Shown: one piece after another, positions 1 to 12,819 of the stretch
Position numbering within the stretch: the first letter of the stretch is position 1
Layout of the letters: each line of letters starts with the position of its first letter
Source: Primulina eburnea
Lineage: Eukaryota > Streptophyta > Magnoliopsida > Lamiales > Gesneriaceae
Reading direction: 5' to 3'
NCBI RefSeq assembly: GCF_022965805.1
Contig: NC_133105.1
Location: 26,697,208 to 26,761,207 of the forward strand
Length of the DNA stretch: 64,000 nt
Translations under genes and position numbers: made by a program
Notes under the pieces: model-generated
The model's input: only the letters and a program-made list of their open reading frames with translations
What the model was told of the DNA's origin: nothing
Database searches by the model: none

Positions 1-163
1 GTCTTTGATGGAAAGGGCAGCCATGTCATAGGCCAAAGCTGCTTCTTGAGCAGTGTCAAAGTGCCTAACCAATGCTTTTCTTTGGTGGTAGGATTTTGGA
101 TTTTCGTGGCAGATCGGCCCCAGGGTCGCCCTGTCTGGCTCCTAGGAACTGCCCTGGCTCCAT
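1..163 (-). pseudogene. AP2/ERF transcription factor, broken N-terminal part of DNA-binding domain
   Basis: Reading the minus strand from an ATG at 163, three frames together spell an AP2/ERF DNA-binding domain. MEPGQFLGARQ comes first, then RPWGRSATKIQNPTTKEKHW with LGT, then FDTAQEAALAYDMAALSIKD, which runs off the window edge. These match the family blocks FLGVRRRPWGR, AAEIR..TTKERHWLGTF and EEAALAYD. AP2/ERF proteins bind GCC-box or DRE promoter elements in the nucleus, and the domain is normally intronless. The domain starts almost at the methionine, as in LEP/ESR-like group VIII ERFs, but that subgroup is a guess. One base is missing near 131 (G-run) and one near 58 (T-run), so the reading frame is broken twice. 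It is either a pseudogene or a real gene with homopolymer base-calling errors. The C-terminal part lies outside the window. Confidence 0.75.
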
Positions 164-917
164 TGGTTTATTCTGGACCCTTCGCTCGGTGTGACGAGAT
201 GATGCAAACGTGTTGTATTGAAGTAGTGTGAAGCCTCTTTCAGTGAGGATGGGCTCAAAGAGGGTTAAGGGTTTATGAAAGATTCAAAGGGTTTATTTGT
301 TGACATGTTTTTGAAACAATATGAACAAAGTTTGTCTTGTTTTCTTAGTGGAAAGTGCAAGAAAAGGGGCAGTTTTTTGAGTTTGAATGCATTGTGTTGG
401 AGGGCTCTTAAATTCATTGAGTCATATGATCATGTCGAGGGCAAAAGAACTTGGGAAATGTGACATTTAAAGGATAAATATTTCAAAATTCATGAGTTCA
501 TCTTGCTTATAATATATATTTTAATTTTTGTAAGGGTTTTTTTAATCATATTTCAAACAAATCACATAGTTGATAGGAAAATTAATATAGTTGAGAAAAT
601 TATTGCGGATATTAAAATTTGAGAGTTGATATTTACACTTCATTTTTATCATTTGCACTCCATTTGTGAATAATTTTGATACATATTTTAAACTGTCAAA
701 AAATTTAATTTATTCTACGAAAATAACTTTAAAATCATTAGATAATTGAAAACAACAATCAATGGGTATATATATATATATACATGACATATTATTAATT
801 TCTAACTTAACTTATAATTTTTTGTTTGCTAGTTCCTTTAAATATTTTAAGACTACTTCTTGAGAGTCATTATAAATTATAATATCAATAACATTATGGA
901 AGAATGATGGATTAAAT
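164..917. other. Non-coding flank upstream of the ERF remnant
   Basis: AT-rich sequence with only short chance ORFs. It lies on the 5' side of the minus-strand ERF remnant, so it could hold its promoter, but I see no convincing core promoter. It ends with TAAAT (913-917), the left target-site duplication of the solo LTR that follows. The flank resumes at 5806. Confidence 0.5.
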
Positions 918-945
918 TGTTGGATCTCGGTTTTCTCGTGGCAAA

Positions 946-3834
946 TGAATCTTCTGCCCTTTTTATTACTTAAAAAGTACTAGATTTTTTTACACTCAAT
1001 TTTCGGTCATATACATATACCACAAGAAAATATTTTTATACAATATTTTGTCTCTTAAAATATAACATCAACCAACTAGTATTTTAAAAATCAAGTGAAA
1101 TAGCCATAAAAATGAAATCGTCGCATTTTTCATCAAACCTAAAAACAATAAACTTGAAAAGTATAGCCAATACTAAACCTATCAAAAATATCTCAAAAGC
1201 ATAAATAAATATTTTTAAAATCTTTAACGTAAATCATTAAACATAAATCGTAAATGCGAAAAAAGTGGATGCACTGGTCATCGGGTTGTGTGCACCTTCA
1301 GTCCAGTCAAATCATCCATCAAGACCTCCCTCAAATTCACATGCATCCATCACACCTAGTGAGTCTAAAGACTCAACACACAATAATCTTTATAAAAAAT
1401 AATACGTATAAAACCACATGCAACGATGGAAATACTTTTACTTAAAAATAATATTTCATGTCATTTTTAAATAAACCTTAAATTGTTCCTTTTTCCTCAA
1501 CATGACATAAAACCTTTTAACATGATCATAAACATTTTCCATTTTCATTTTCTTTTGTTGATTCAGATCATTAATTGTGACTTTCCTCAAACCTCAAAAG
1601 TCGATGGATCCATCTAATGAAACCGCAGTACTGGGCAGTGGGGGACACTAGCGATACTCTTATCGGTCAACTGGGCCCTGGTCTATCCACTTTCGAATAG
1701 AATACGATCGTCGGGTCTCCCTCTAGGGCCTTCTCCCATAAATGGGCTCTCTCTGGGGCATTTCTCCTCACGATATTCTCATTTTTACCTCAAACCTCAT
1801 ATCCGTAATAATGAAAATACGATCGTCAGGCTCCCACTGGGACCGTTGCCCTCACGATATCTCCATCATTATCAAATTAGTCACAATTATTTCACTTCCT
1901 TTAACGTTTTACATTCACATCACTTTATAAAATCATGCATTACATAACATTTTTGTTTTTGAAACCAAGCATGCAACATGTCTTCCTTATATCATAAAAA
2001 TCCCATAGACATTTAAAAATCATAATTTAATCATGAATATTTAATAAACATTTACAAATAATCATAATATCATAAAAACGACATTTAGAGCACTGTCATG
2101 ACGTTTACTAATTTTAGGTGTAAAACGACCGTTTTACCCCTAGACGCAAAATTCCTCGATTTTGAATTTTTCTTGAATTAATTGATTCTAAAATGTCCCA
2201 AATAATTATTTAAGCCTAAATTAATTTTTCAATAATTTTATTTAGCTTAAATATTAAACTTTTCTATTTATCTTTAATGACTTGTTTTGACGGTGTTTTA
2301 ATCCCGAAAAATCCTAAACTTTAATATAAAATTCCTAAATTTAAAACATAGTCTTTTATATTGTTTTAGCCCTCGCGAACAATGACTCGACCCTCGTGAG
2401 CCGTTTTTTTCAATTTATTTCCCAATTCGAAAACCCTAACCTACGATTCTAGCCATCACCGAGCCAACACGATTTTCCTTCGAGCCATGCTCGGACCACA
2501 CCAAGCCAGCCTCTCCCTAACCCTTCTATGAACTCCCCAACCTACACCAGCATGGCCAAGGCCCCTCAAGTGCAAGGTCTCCACGTTTAGGTGCCTAGAA
2601 TCCTAGCCATCGACCCAGCCCATGACCCAGACTCATGTGCACCCACCTATGACCCTAAGGACTCCCTCAAGCCCAGCCTGAAGCCCCCTGGCTGATTTCA
2701 CTTCCCTTCGTGCTGCTGTCGAAAGCGCTCCATTCGCGCGGCTCGGGTAGGTGTCCTAATTGGTTAGAACTCCTCCCAACCCCATGATGCACGAGTCCTA
2801 GCATGGCTAGGACTCTTCCCCTGACCCTTACCAGTCCCTGCACAAACCCTGGTCGAACCGTAACAAGCCTTGCCTCACGATCAACTAACCGTGACCCTTG
2901 ACAACCCCCTATCGCTTACTGGATCCCTGCTTGATTCCTTCGTGTTCGCAGTGTTCATGGTGCGTGTCTAGGACTATATCTCGTGTAAAAGTCTGACTTG
3001 AACGTCTCCTAGTCATGGCAGCCTCAAGAGATCATAATAAACAAGTTTTTTGGGGCATCATACCATGAGTTTATCACAAGCATATGGAATATTTTGAAAA
3101 TAATAATAAAAATATCATGCTTTCGTACAAACAATTTTTAAAACGATTATACGATATGATAGACGAGAAATGAAGAAGTATGGCGTGCCTTTGCTTTTAA
3201 ACACACGATTAAACGTTGACGATGCGAGGAACTTTGACGTAGGAGACCCTAGGATGATTTTCTTCCAAGCCTTGATTGTTTCTCCCTTACTACTATCGTG
3301 TGTGACGTGTCTAGGGTGGGGGAGAGTTTTTGAATTTTAAAAGTGAGAGGCTTGCACCAAGGTAGGGTTTTGGGGTGATTAGGATATTATATATACTAAT
3401 CAATTCTCTAAGCAAGGCTTTAGACCCATTAAGTTAAAATAAATTTGTGAATTTATTAGCCGGGTTGTCAAAAAAGCTCGCATTTTTATTGAAAAACCCA
3501 CACCGATAAAATTTACGTCTCGGCGTATAAAATCACCCTAAAACCCCTTATTTTCAAAAATATGAAAAAAACATCAACATTATTTTAAATAATTAAAAAT
3601 AATTATTTAATGAAATCATTTTCTATTTTTCTGCCCTCGGTCTCCGTTACTCGATCGCAATTTGAATAACCTTTAAAAATACATTTTATGCATAATGACA
3701 ATAAAATCCTATTTAACATATCAGCATGTATGTCACATAATCAATTAGCAGTTAAAATCAATTAAATACTCATTTTTTATGTTTCCTAGATTCGCATGCA
3801 ATTGGATTACGCCTTCTTAATTTTGGACCTTACA
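946..3834 (-). mobile_element. Family X solo LTR (copy X0) nested in the copia solo LTR
   Basis: A 2.9-kb LTR-like unit with + strand ends TGAATCTTC and GGACCTTACA, inserted inside the copia LTR. The flanking pentamers are GCAAA (941-945) and CCAAA (3835-3839), a TSD with one mismatch. It shares with all other X copies the block TGAGTCTAAAGACTCA (1360-1375), the palindrome GATGGATCCATC near 1604, a run of 'CGAGCCA' and 'CCTAGGACTC'-like words at 2450-2900, and a terminal block around 3640 with CTCGGTCTCCGTTACTCGAT. Read on the minus strand it begins TGTAAGG, with a TATA-like stretch near 3380. No protein-coding capacity is visible. The family's autonomous partner is not in this window. Confidence 0.8.
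1360..1375. promoter_or_regulatory. Family-wide palindrome TGAGTCTAAAGACTCA (first of eight)
   Basis: Arms TGAGTCT/AGACTCA around AA. Found in every X and X-prime copy: 1360, 6836, 13846 (one mismatch), 15753, 19041 (one mismatch), 24554 (one mismatch), 30864 (split by the Tekay element) and 63829 (inverted). Conservation in otherwise diverged LTRs suggests a function, such as a protein-binding site; that is inference. Confidence 0.6.
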
Positions 3835-5805
3835 CCAAACGCAACGGAAGTTTTAAAAATTTTAGATTTTGACATTCAAGATGTATTTGAACACTCGTAT
3901 GATTTTATAAATAAAAATTAACAGGATGTTAGAATTTATACCTTTGGTGAAAGATTCACAAGGCTCCAGCTATTCTAGGGTTAGCGGAGATAGCTCTTGA
4001 TGAATTTCCTACGAACTTTGATCAGAAACTCCTTTCTTTATTCTTCAAATCAGGTCCACGACTAGAAGATTTATTCATCTTCTAATTTTCACTAGAAAAA
4101 TTAGAAGAGTTTTACGTTGGAGATCAAAACTTGAGAGACGGCTCAATCTTTTTCAAAAAGCGAAGTGGCCTAAATTGAGAGCCTTTTTGGTAAAGAGGAT
4201 TTCGAAAATCTCAAGGTGATGGGGGCTAGGGTTGTGGCTTGATTACACCCTTTTATAATTAAGTCATGACCTAATATTCGTAATTAATATTAATAGGCTT
4301 GATTAATTAATTGTGATAGTCCAACTAGTTTATTAATTAATCAAAGTTCATTAAAAACTTTAATTATTTAGTATGTTGGACTTGTACTCCTACAAGCCCA
4401 TCAAACACACTTTCCACTATATTTAATTTAATTTTTACTAAAATCAAATTTTGACCTTAATAAATTAAATCCATTATAAATTCAACATTTGAATTTATAT
4501 TTAAATTATAAATTCAACTCCTTGAATTTATCATCTCCAAAATTTAATAAACTCAAATTTTGAGTTTAATAAATTAAATTCTCAAATTTTATAAATTCAA
4601 CTCCTTGAATTTATTTTCTCAAAATTTAATTATCATAAATTCAACTCCTTGAATTTACAATATCATAATATAAATTCAACTTCTTGAATTTATTCTCTCA
4701 ACGGGAACAAATGATCCAGTGCTTGTGTGACCTTCAATTGTTCAGGGATACAACTAGTCGTAGGTTCACAACTCGTTGTGATTCAAGGACATAATCTTTT
4801 ATTTGGGCTTACCCTAATTCACCTCATTTTATGTATCAACATTTGATCATGAGAACGTCAAAAATCATATTTCTGATTAAACCCATCGAACCATGGTAAC
4901 AGCATCTAGTAGCATCGCCCCATGATTCTCTAGGTATCACTGATAATGCCTACAAGAACCGGTCTATTATGATTAACGTACAGTATGGTCCCTTCATCTC
5001 ATATATCCTGATCGAATCTGCAATCATTGGTTCATCGAGGGTTGCATAGTAATTCGATAACTACATGATACATATAAATAGTGACATCGCATGTACTATT
5101 GAAGAACTCCTTCTCTAGCGTACATCTCATACTCTGGTCAGAGATTCCACGCACTATTATTTCATCAGATCACATAGGATATCCACACCCGTAGGTGAGC
5201 ACTGATTTCCCGACTACAATGCACTGGCTCCTACATGCGTCGAAACTGTACTCAATCTCGCCACCTTATGACTCTCTTGGAGCCGGTAAACGAGTCAAAG
5301 CACGGCCCTAGCATATAGAGCCTCAATGTTGTCTCGGGTCGTAATGACTAATGGTGTACAATCATAACCACATACTTATCCTCTCGATTAATGATAACCA
5401 CTTGGAAAGTCTGAGGGAGGGTCGTTCGGTATAATCATCATATGACTACCTATCTGCATGTTTGGACATCTCTATGCCCTTACCAAGAAACACGGTACAC
5501 AACATCACAAATGCTAGTCTCGAGCTCAAAAGACCTTTATCCATGTTTTAGGTGGCTGAATCGACTATGAAGGAATTTAAATCATACAGTGTTTACAAAC
5601 GAGTTTCATCATCGAATTACTATTCATTTGTATTAAAGTATAATCAAGGTCTTTATCTACGTTTGATAACATGTGTATACAGATAAAGAAAATAACAAAT
5701 CATGAAATAATGAATTATATTAAAATAAAGATTGTTTATTACAATTGAGTCAATAAAAATCCCTAGCAAACAGTTGACTTACAGGACATCTACTCTAACA
5801 TAAAT

Positions 5806-6560
5806 TAGAAGCATCAAATAATTGTGTTAGGAAAAAATGGCAATAGGTTAATGTTATTTTCTTGTCTGCTTGTTTCTTGAGAGTTTCGAGCATTTGAAAT
5901 CTTGTTTCCTAGCTTGAATAATGCAAAATTTTTTATCGTCTTAAATTATTTAATTTTTCTTGTCTTTATTTCATGAATTTGAAAGGGAGTGGTTAGGGAT
6001 TTCGATTAATCGAAATGAGATCCATGTTGTTTTTTTTTAAAAAAAATTTAATTTTTGGATGATAAAAATTAACATAATTTTATATGTCAAAGTTCCGAGA
6101 CAAGATTGTACTTGCTAATGCAACAAGTCAAAAGTGGAAACAAACATTTTTTTTTAGTATTATTCCTTCAGATGCAAAATACATTAGTGATATTTGATGT
6201 CACGTTAGTAATGTCTAATGTTATCAATATTCGGAGTCATTTCATCATATATATAAAAGGACTTCGTGGGTGAGATAAATATTAGGATAAGTGACATTTT
6301 GGGAAATTTTCACAATAAGTTGTCTCAAATTGTTGATGTTGTTGTATGATTTGGTTAGCTACATAAGACATAAAAGAGATCATATGAGGACATCAGATCT
6401 TAATAGGTATGACTGCTATCCGGTCTGGAGACAACATCAGAAACAAAAAATGATAAAATTTGTCTATATTTTGTCATCTTTGACAATACCAGCAACAAGA
6501 CACGATTATCTCAAGACTCATTACCTTAACAATCCGATCCATTAACATCCAAGTAGGTAC
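5806..6560. other. Non-coding flank between two element insertions
   Basis: AT-rich sequence without a supportable gene. By the TSD logic it continues the flank that ends at 917. An ORF at 6291-6545 has no recognisable motif and I do not call it. The last eight bases before the X LTR are GTAGGTAC, the same octamer that precedes the X LTR at 15338. Confidence 0.45.
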
Positions 6561-9224
6561 TGAAACGCCTACTACTTGTTTTGCTTTAAAAGTACTATAA
6601 TTTTATTTTTACCCAATAATCTCGGCCGAACTTTACAAAATATTTTGCACCATTTTTAAAAATAAAACATCCAACTATATTTGAAAATCCAAAAGAAATA
6701 GTTTAAATCATAAAATCGTCAATCGTTTGCAAACCTTAACTTAGTCAAATTGCTAAAACTAACAACCTCTCAAAAACCACTTAAAATCATAATAAAAGTC
6801 GTATGATCGTATTAACCTACATCAATCACACCTATTGAGTCTAAAGACTCAGCAAACGATATTCTTAATAAAAAGTAATATGTATTCATATCACATGCAA
6901 TAGTGAAAATACTTTTACATAAAATAATGTTTTCATAATGATGCATAAACATAAATATAACCATTTTCATTTTACATATTCACATATTCATCATAATCAT
7001 ATACGTATTCTATTTTCCTTTTGTTTAATTCAGATTGTTAATTGTGATTTTCGTATTCGTATTGGGGCGATGGATCTATCTACGTATAACCACAGTACTG
7101 AGAAGCGGAGATATCAGCGACGCTCTTATCCATCAACTGATCAGCGACGCTCTTACCCATCAACTGAGCCTTGGCCTACGCATTAACATATCATCGTATC
7201 ATTATATCAGAGTATTAGTCACAATTACTTCACTTCCTTCAACATTTCGTATTTTCATAACTTATAAAAATTAAACATGCATATAACGTTTTTCTTTTAA
7301 ACCAAGCATGCATCATGTTTTTTAACATTATCGTTCATCATAAAATTCCATAAACATGAAAAATAATCATAGTAAAATATAAAACAGCATTCAGGACACT
7401 GCCTCACGTTTAGTAATTTTTGGGTGTAAAATTACCGTTTTACCCCTAAATGTAAAATTTCACGTTTTGACTTTTTCTTAATTCACTTGACTCTAGACCA
7501 TCCCAAATAATTATTCAAGCTTACTTTAATTTTCTCGTATTTTTTTTTAGCTTAAATCGATAACTTTTAATTTATTATTTAATTACCACTTAATAATGTG
7601 TTTTTATCCCAAATTAAATAAACTTTAATATAAATTCCCGAACTTAAAACTTAGACTTCTAATATTTAATTTGCCCACGTGAACCATGATTCGACCCCCA
7701 TTGAACCACGGCCCAACCCTTAACCATTAAACTCACAAAAGCCGAAACCTAAGACAAACTCCCTCGAGCCATGTCTCGTTTTTCCTCGAGCCAAGCCCGA
7801 GCCACCCTGAGCTGACCCTTGACCAGACCCTCGAGGAACCTTACTGGACCCTTAGAATCCCTAGTACTCGAACCATAACTCGCCCGACTTCTCCTACACC
7901 AGCAGCAAGCACTCGGCCGAGAAACATATTTGCACTAGGACTCTTCGAACTCACCTAGGACTCTAGCCACCGAGCCAGCCCTTGACTCAGAACCTTTTGC
8001 ACCCTCTTAGGAACCTTTTGCACCCTCTTAGGACCCTAAGGATCTAGCCTATCCCAGCCTGAAGCCCCCTGGCCTGGCCCTGTCTTCCTGCGATGCTGCT
8101 GCTCCAGCGCGCCTTACGCGATGGCTCGGATTCTAGCTTTCTAGGACTCTTCCTAGCCACCGCTGCTCGGGTCCTATCATGGCTAGGACTCCTATCCCTG
8201 ACCCAAACCATGACCCCAGCCGAGCCATGCAAGCTTAATCCCTTAACCGATCACCTATGCCACAAAACTTGAAGCCACGATTCCAGCTTTATTCTTTTTC
8301 GTGTGCAGCATATTAATTGCATCCTAGGACTCTTTAAAGCATGTAAAAACATAACAATCCTTAATCATGGCAGCCCCTTCATGTATGTATAAACCATGTT
8401 TTGATACAATAATTCATGATTTTTTTGACATATGGAAGCATAAACAAAAATAATAAGAAATACAACTTGTTTTTCATGCAAAAAATAATTAAACACATTT
8501 TATGGTGTGATGATGAGTAAAAGAAAGAGTATGCGTGACTTTGCATAATTTACGCACGAATATACGTTGACGATTTAGAAGAACGGGGAAGGACGACCTC
8601 GGCTTGAATTCGTAGCAAAATAGAAGCTTTTCCTTGATGTGCTTGTGTGTGCGAGTTTATTTGGGAGAAAAGAGTCCTTGTGAAGTTGGGGTAGGGTGGA
8701 GGCATGAATAATGAATAAAGTGTAGGGTTATGGGCTTATATAATTTCTCAATAAAACTTGATAATAGTTTAGGCCCAATAACAAAGTTAGTTAGGCCCAA
8801 TAAGCCCATTAGTGATTTTAAAAATTATTTCGTTTAGGAAAGTTTGTGAAATTATTAGCCGGGTTGTCAAAACGTTCGTATTTTTGTTGAAAATCGAATA
8901 CCGATAAAAGTTACGTTCCGGCGTATAAAATCACTTCAAAACTCTTTATTTTCAAAAACGAGAAAAAGCATCCACCTTATTAAAAACAATTATTTAATCA
9001 AAACATTTTCTATTTTTTTGGCCCTCGATCTCCGTTCCTCGATCGCAACTCGAATAACATTTAAAAATACATTTTAATGCATTTAAGTAAACAACTAATG
9101 TAAAATCATATAAAAATATCAACATAATATATTTAAGCAATTATAACAATTTAATTTGCTATTTATTCATTTTCCCTAGATTTGCATGTAGTTGGATTAC
9201 GTCGTCTTAATTTTAGACTTTACA
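6561..9224 (-). repeat. Family X LTR (copy X1a)
   Basis: LTR-like unit from TGAAACG (6561) to GACTTTACA (9224), with all family X blocks: TGAGTCTAAAGACTCA at 6836-6851, a GATGGATC-type block at 7071, the 'gtgtaaaattaccgttttacccct' region near 7425, and the terminal CGATCTCCGTTCCTCGATCG region near 9030. On the minus strand a candidate TATA box ATTATATAA lies at 8736-8744, about 480 bases from the minus-strand start. It is closely similar along its length to 18703-23387 once the solo LTR there is removed. No TSD was found around this single LTR, consistent with it being one end of a larger composite. Confidence 0.75.
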
Positions 9225-9795
9225 TGACAACCCTCACGTTTACCCGTTGCTTAAATTATGGCTCCACCCTACCATAATATAAGAGTCAAAAGTTGCATCT
9301 TATACCACAAGTTATAGCTTGTGACCAAGTGATAGCACTGACGATCACAACCGACTAAAATTTTAAAAAAACGACAAATTATTGGACCACAACTAAATCT
9401 TAACGACTTACGAAACCAAAACATACCTACCTGCAATATTAAAATTAGTTTAATGATATAAGTAATTATGCAAGTTGAGTCAGCCTATTCAAGTCCAATA
9501 GAACTCCAGAAATTTTCTCATTTAGAAAGAACGTATATCGATATCATTATTATTTATGGGGTTCTTAACTCCTAATCATTATTACAATATAATTTGATTA
9601 AAGTTAATTCATTACAGTGGCAAAAAACTAAAAAAATTCTTTACCATGAACCCAAAATGTGACAATGTGATTATAATACTAAAATTAGTATTTAATAAAG
9701 TTTCGTTTAAACACATCACGACATAAGATAAACCCACACACATTATTGAAATCAACTAAGATGTGACTCCCTATAGAAGTATCCTCAACATATAA
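9225..9795. other. Non-coding spacer of a duplicated composite, copy 1
   Basis: About 570 bases after the X LTR without coding potential. It is nearly colinear with 23388-23955, sharing blocks such as 'taagagtcaaaa', 'ttataccacaagtta' and 'ctatagaagtatcctc'. Copy 1 stops matching copy 2 exactly after 'gtatcctc' (near 9795), where the truncated Ty3 pol begins. I cannot assign it to a known element; it may be the internal part of a non-autonomous element. Confidence 0.5.
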
Positions 9796-12540
9796 ATAGT
9801 GTCGCCAAATCTTCAATGCAAATACAATCACAGCCAATTCAAGATCATGAATCGGGTAGCGAGTCTCATGTGGCTTTAATTGTCTCGAGGCATAAGCAAT
9901 AACATGTCATCGCTGCATCAAAACACAACATAGTCCTCTGTGAGAAGCATCAGAATAAACAACAAAATCACCAGTACCTGACGGAATAGTCAACACCGGA
10001 GCACTGGTCAATCTCTTTTTCAACTCTGAAAAACTGCATTCACATGCCTCTGACCAAACAAATGGAGTATTCTTTTGAGTCATCTGAGTAATCGGTTTAG
10101 CAAGACTAGAGAAATCTTTGATGAATCGTCGATAATAGCCTACTAAACCCATAAAACTGGGTATATCTAGCACTGATGTCGGTCTAGGCCAATTGATCAC
10201 AGCTTCCACTTTGCTAAGATTGACAGAAATTCCATCTCCAGATATAATGTGTCCCAAAAATACAACTTGTTTCAGCAAAAACTCACATTTCGACAATTTT
10301 GCATACAATTTCTCAGTTATCATAGTTCTCAATACAGTTTTCAGATGTTCAGCATGATCATTCAAATTCTTTAATAATATAGCAGAATATCATAAATAAA
10401 AATAATCACAAAATCATCAAGATACTTCTGAAATATACGGTTCATCAAACCCATAAATACAGCTGGAGCATTCGTTAAACCAAACGGCATGACTATAAAC
10501 TCATAGTGGCCATACCTGGTTCTGAAAGCTGTCTTCGATATATAACAATCTCTGACTCTCAGCTGATGATATCCAGATCTCAAGTCGATCTTGGAATAAA
10601 CAGAAGAACCCTGCAACTGATCAAATAAATCATCAATTCGAGGAAAAGGGTATTTATTCTTTATCGTTGCCTTGTTCAGTTGCTGATAATCAATGCAGAG
10701 TCTCATCGATCTGTCTTTCTTTCTGACAAACAATACCGGAGCACCCAAAGCAGAAACACTCGGTCTGATGTAACCCTTGGCCAGTAAATCTTCGAACTGA
10801 TCTTTTAGTTCTTTCAGTTCAATCGGTGTCATTCTGTATGGAGTTTTTGAAATAGGTACAGTACCTGGTATCAATTCAATGCTGAAATCTATTTCTCGGA
10901 CCGGAGGCAATCCCAAAATCTCATCTGGAAAGACGTCAGAAAACTCACATACCACTGGAAAATCAGCCAATGAAGAGCTCGATTTCAGTAAATCTACTGA
11001 ATACACAAGGAATCCCTTTGCTCATTTTTGTAATAATCGAGTCATAGACAAAGCAGATATCAAAAGAATTCGCGATCTGAAACCCTTACCGTAAAATTTC
11101 CACTCTTCAGCCATTTCAGGTCCGAATCTTACATTTTTCTGGAAACAATCTACGGTAGCTCTGTATTTGGTCAACATATCCATACCGATAATGCAGTCAA
11201 AATCAGACAAACAGAGTACAATACAATCTAATTCTATCTCATTGCCATCATACTGCAGCATACAATGTCTAACAGAAATCACTGATATAAGACATATTCT
11301 CAATGGTGAAGACACAAATACTATAGCAGATAAGGACTCAACAGGCAAAGCATGTATCAATGCAAATCTCTTAGAGATAAAAGTATGCGGTGCACCCTTA
11401 TCAATCAATACATAAGCAGGATAACCACAAAGAGAACAGTTACCTGCGACTACATCATCAGGTGCTTCCTGGGCCTGTTCTTCAGTCAAGGCAAACACTC
11501 TGGCCTGTTGTCTCGGAAGCTGGCTAACAGTCTGGCTTTCTCTTGACCTTGGCTGTGACTGGTTAGGTGCTGGCTGGAAATAGTGAACTGCAGATGATCG
11601 TCTATCAGACTGAGCTGTTGATCCAGATGATTCTGCTCCCTGGGATCGTTGAGAACTTCGATGTGGACAGACTCTAGCAAAGTGTCCCTGCTGTCTGCAG
11701 ATGTTGCAACTACCAAACACTCCTTGGCATTGCTCTGTGGGATATCTTCCTCCACATGTTCTGCAATATACCCCTGTATAACTCTGGCTCTATCGTGAAC
11801 CACTGAAGCTAGATGAACTACTTCCAAACCTCTTAAACTGTTTCCCTCTTGCTTTCAAATGATCTTTCTTCCCACTGCTGCTACTGCCACTATCAAATCT
11901 GGGAGGGGGTTGGTTGAACTGAGTAGAAGATGGTTGCTGTTTCGGTGCTGGAGCAACATACGAAGTTCCTTTCTGTCTGATCAGGCCTGATTCAGCTCCT
12001 TTTGCTCTGTTAAAAGCATCATCAAAATTATTCGGTCTCCCTTTGTTTACCAGTGTAAAAATCTCAGGATTCAGCCCATTGATGTACTGATTAGCCATTG
12101 CTTCATCATTTTCATCAACATGAGGAGCAAAGCGTAGCAAGGTAGAGAATTTGGCCACATATTCTTTAATATTCAGTTGACCCTGTTTCAGATTGGAAAA
12201 CTCTGCACCCTTGTCCTTTTTGTACGATACTGGGAAAAATCTTTGATAAAATTCAGTTTTGAAGATCTTCCGAGTAATAACCAAACCTCGATGCTCCAAA
12301 TCTCTCTTGGTCGTGAGCCACCAATTCTTAGCAACATCATGAAATTGGTGCCCAATCAATCCGACTCTCCGCTCATCTGTGTAATCCAGTGAATCAAACA
12401 ACATCTCAATATCATCAAGCCAACTCTCACAATCAACATACATCTCAGTGCCTTTCAGAGTCGGTGGTTTGACGATTGAAATCTCTTCAACAATGTTTCC
12501 ATAGGTGTGACTGTGACATCCATTGGATTATTTGAGCTAC
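9796..12540 (-). pseudogene. Ty3/gypsy gag-pol, decayed, ends within RNase H
   Basis: In order: gag capsid region from about 12540 (KPPTLKGTEMYVDCESWLDD, then WW..TKRDLEHRG near 12310); CCHC zinc knuckle CNICRQQGHFARVC near 11710; aspartic protease near 11415, where the usual DSGATHSF motif reads DKGAPHTF; reverse transcriptase 11006-10371 with [13 protein letters not shown] and [12 protein letters not shown]. The YxDD-type motif, normally FIDDILIYS, reads FIYDILLYY, losing a catalytic aspartate. The connection region follows (KCEFLLKQVVFLGHII) and then RNase H YSDASHRGL near 9945, continuing past an in-frame break to about 9796 (YASRQLK, DLEL). Frameshifts lie near 12440, 11790 and 10370. 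Gag-pol of this type packages and copies element RNA in cytoplasmic particles; this one cannot. Confidence 0.92.
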
Positions 12541-12800
12541 TACCATATTATGGCATATCTGATTATCAAAAGGATTAGTAATCAAGTCTAATAAATCTGT
12601 TTCAATCCTCTTCTGATCATCTTATTGCTGATCAAGAATTGGTTCTGATTCATTCTCCAGTAATACACGTTTCCAATCAAATCAGATAATCAGATAAACA
12701 TGTATTTTATAAGGCAGTAAAACATGCTAGCACCACAGAAGCAAGGAAGAAAACTCAATCTATCCCGCTTACTCTCTTCTATCTCAGTCAAAGGAACATA

Positions 12801-12814
12801 CTGCTCTGATACCA
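12801..12814 (-). promoter_or_regulatory. Primer-binding site, initiator tRNA-Met
   Basis: The minus strand reads TGGTATCAGAGCAG, whose first 12 bases are the usual plant initiator tRNA-Met match, five bases after the LTR end. Reverse transcription of minus-strand DNA would start here. It fixes the orientation of the truncated Ty3 element. Confidence 0.9.
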
Positions 12815-12819
12815 CCTGA

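Larger units (their letters stand above)
918..5800 (-). mobile_element. Solo LTR of the Copia A family, split by a nested X LTR
   Basis: The element begins TGTTGGATCTCGG at 918 and ends CTCTAACA at 5800, flanked by a perfect 5-bp TSD TAAAT (913-917 and 5801-5805). Its body (3835-5800) aligns by eye along its length with the Copia A LTRs at 40986 and 59905, including the AT-rich palindrome ladder (4440-4700). No internal or coding sequence is present, so this is a solo LTR left by LTR-LTR recombination. It is clearly more diverged from the Copia A LTRs than they are from each other. A family X LTR (946-3834) interrupts it 28 bases from its end. Confidence 0.88.

Noticed and set aside
6291..6545. 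84-codon ORF in the flank
   Set aside because: No motif, AT-rich, no supporting context.
8044..8232. Short minus-strand ORF and similar ones at 17478 and 19926
   Set aside because: They lie in the GC-richer part of X LTRs, are not conserved between copies and have no domain.
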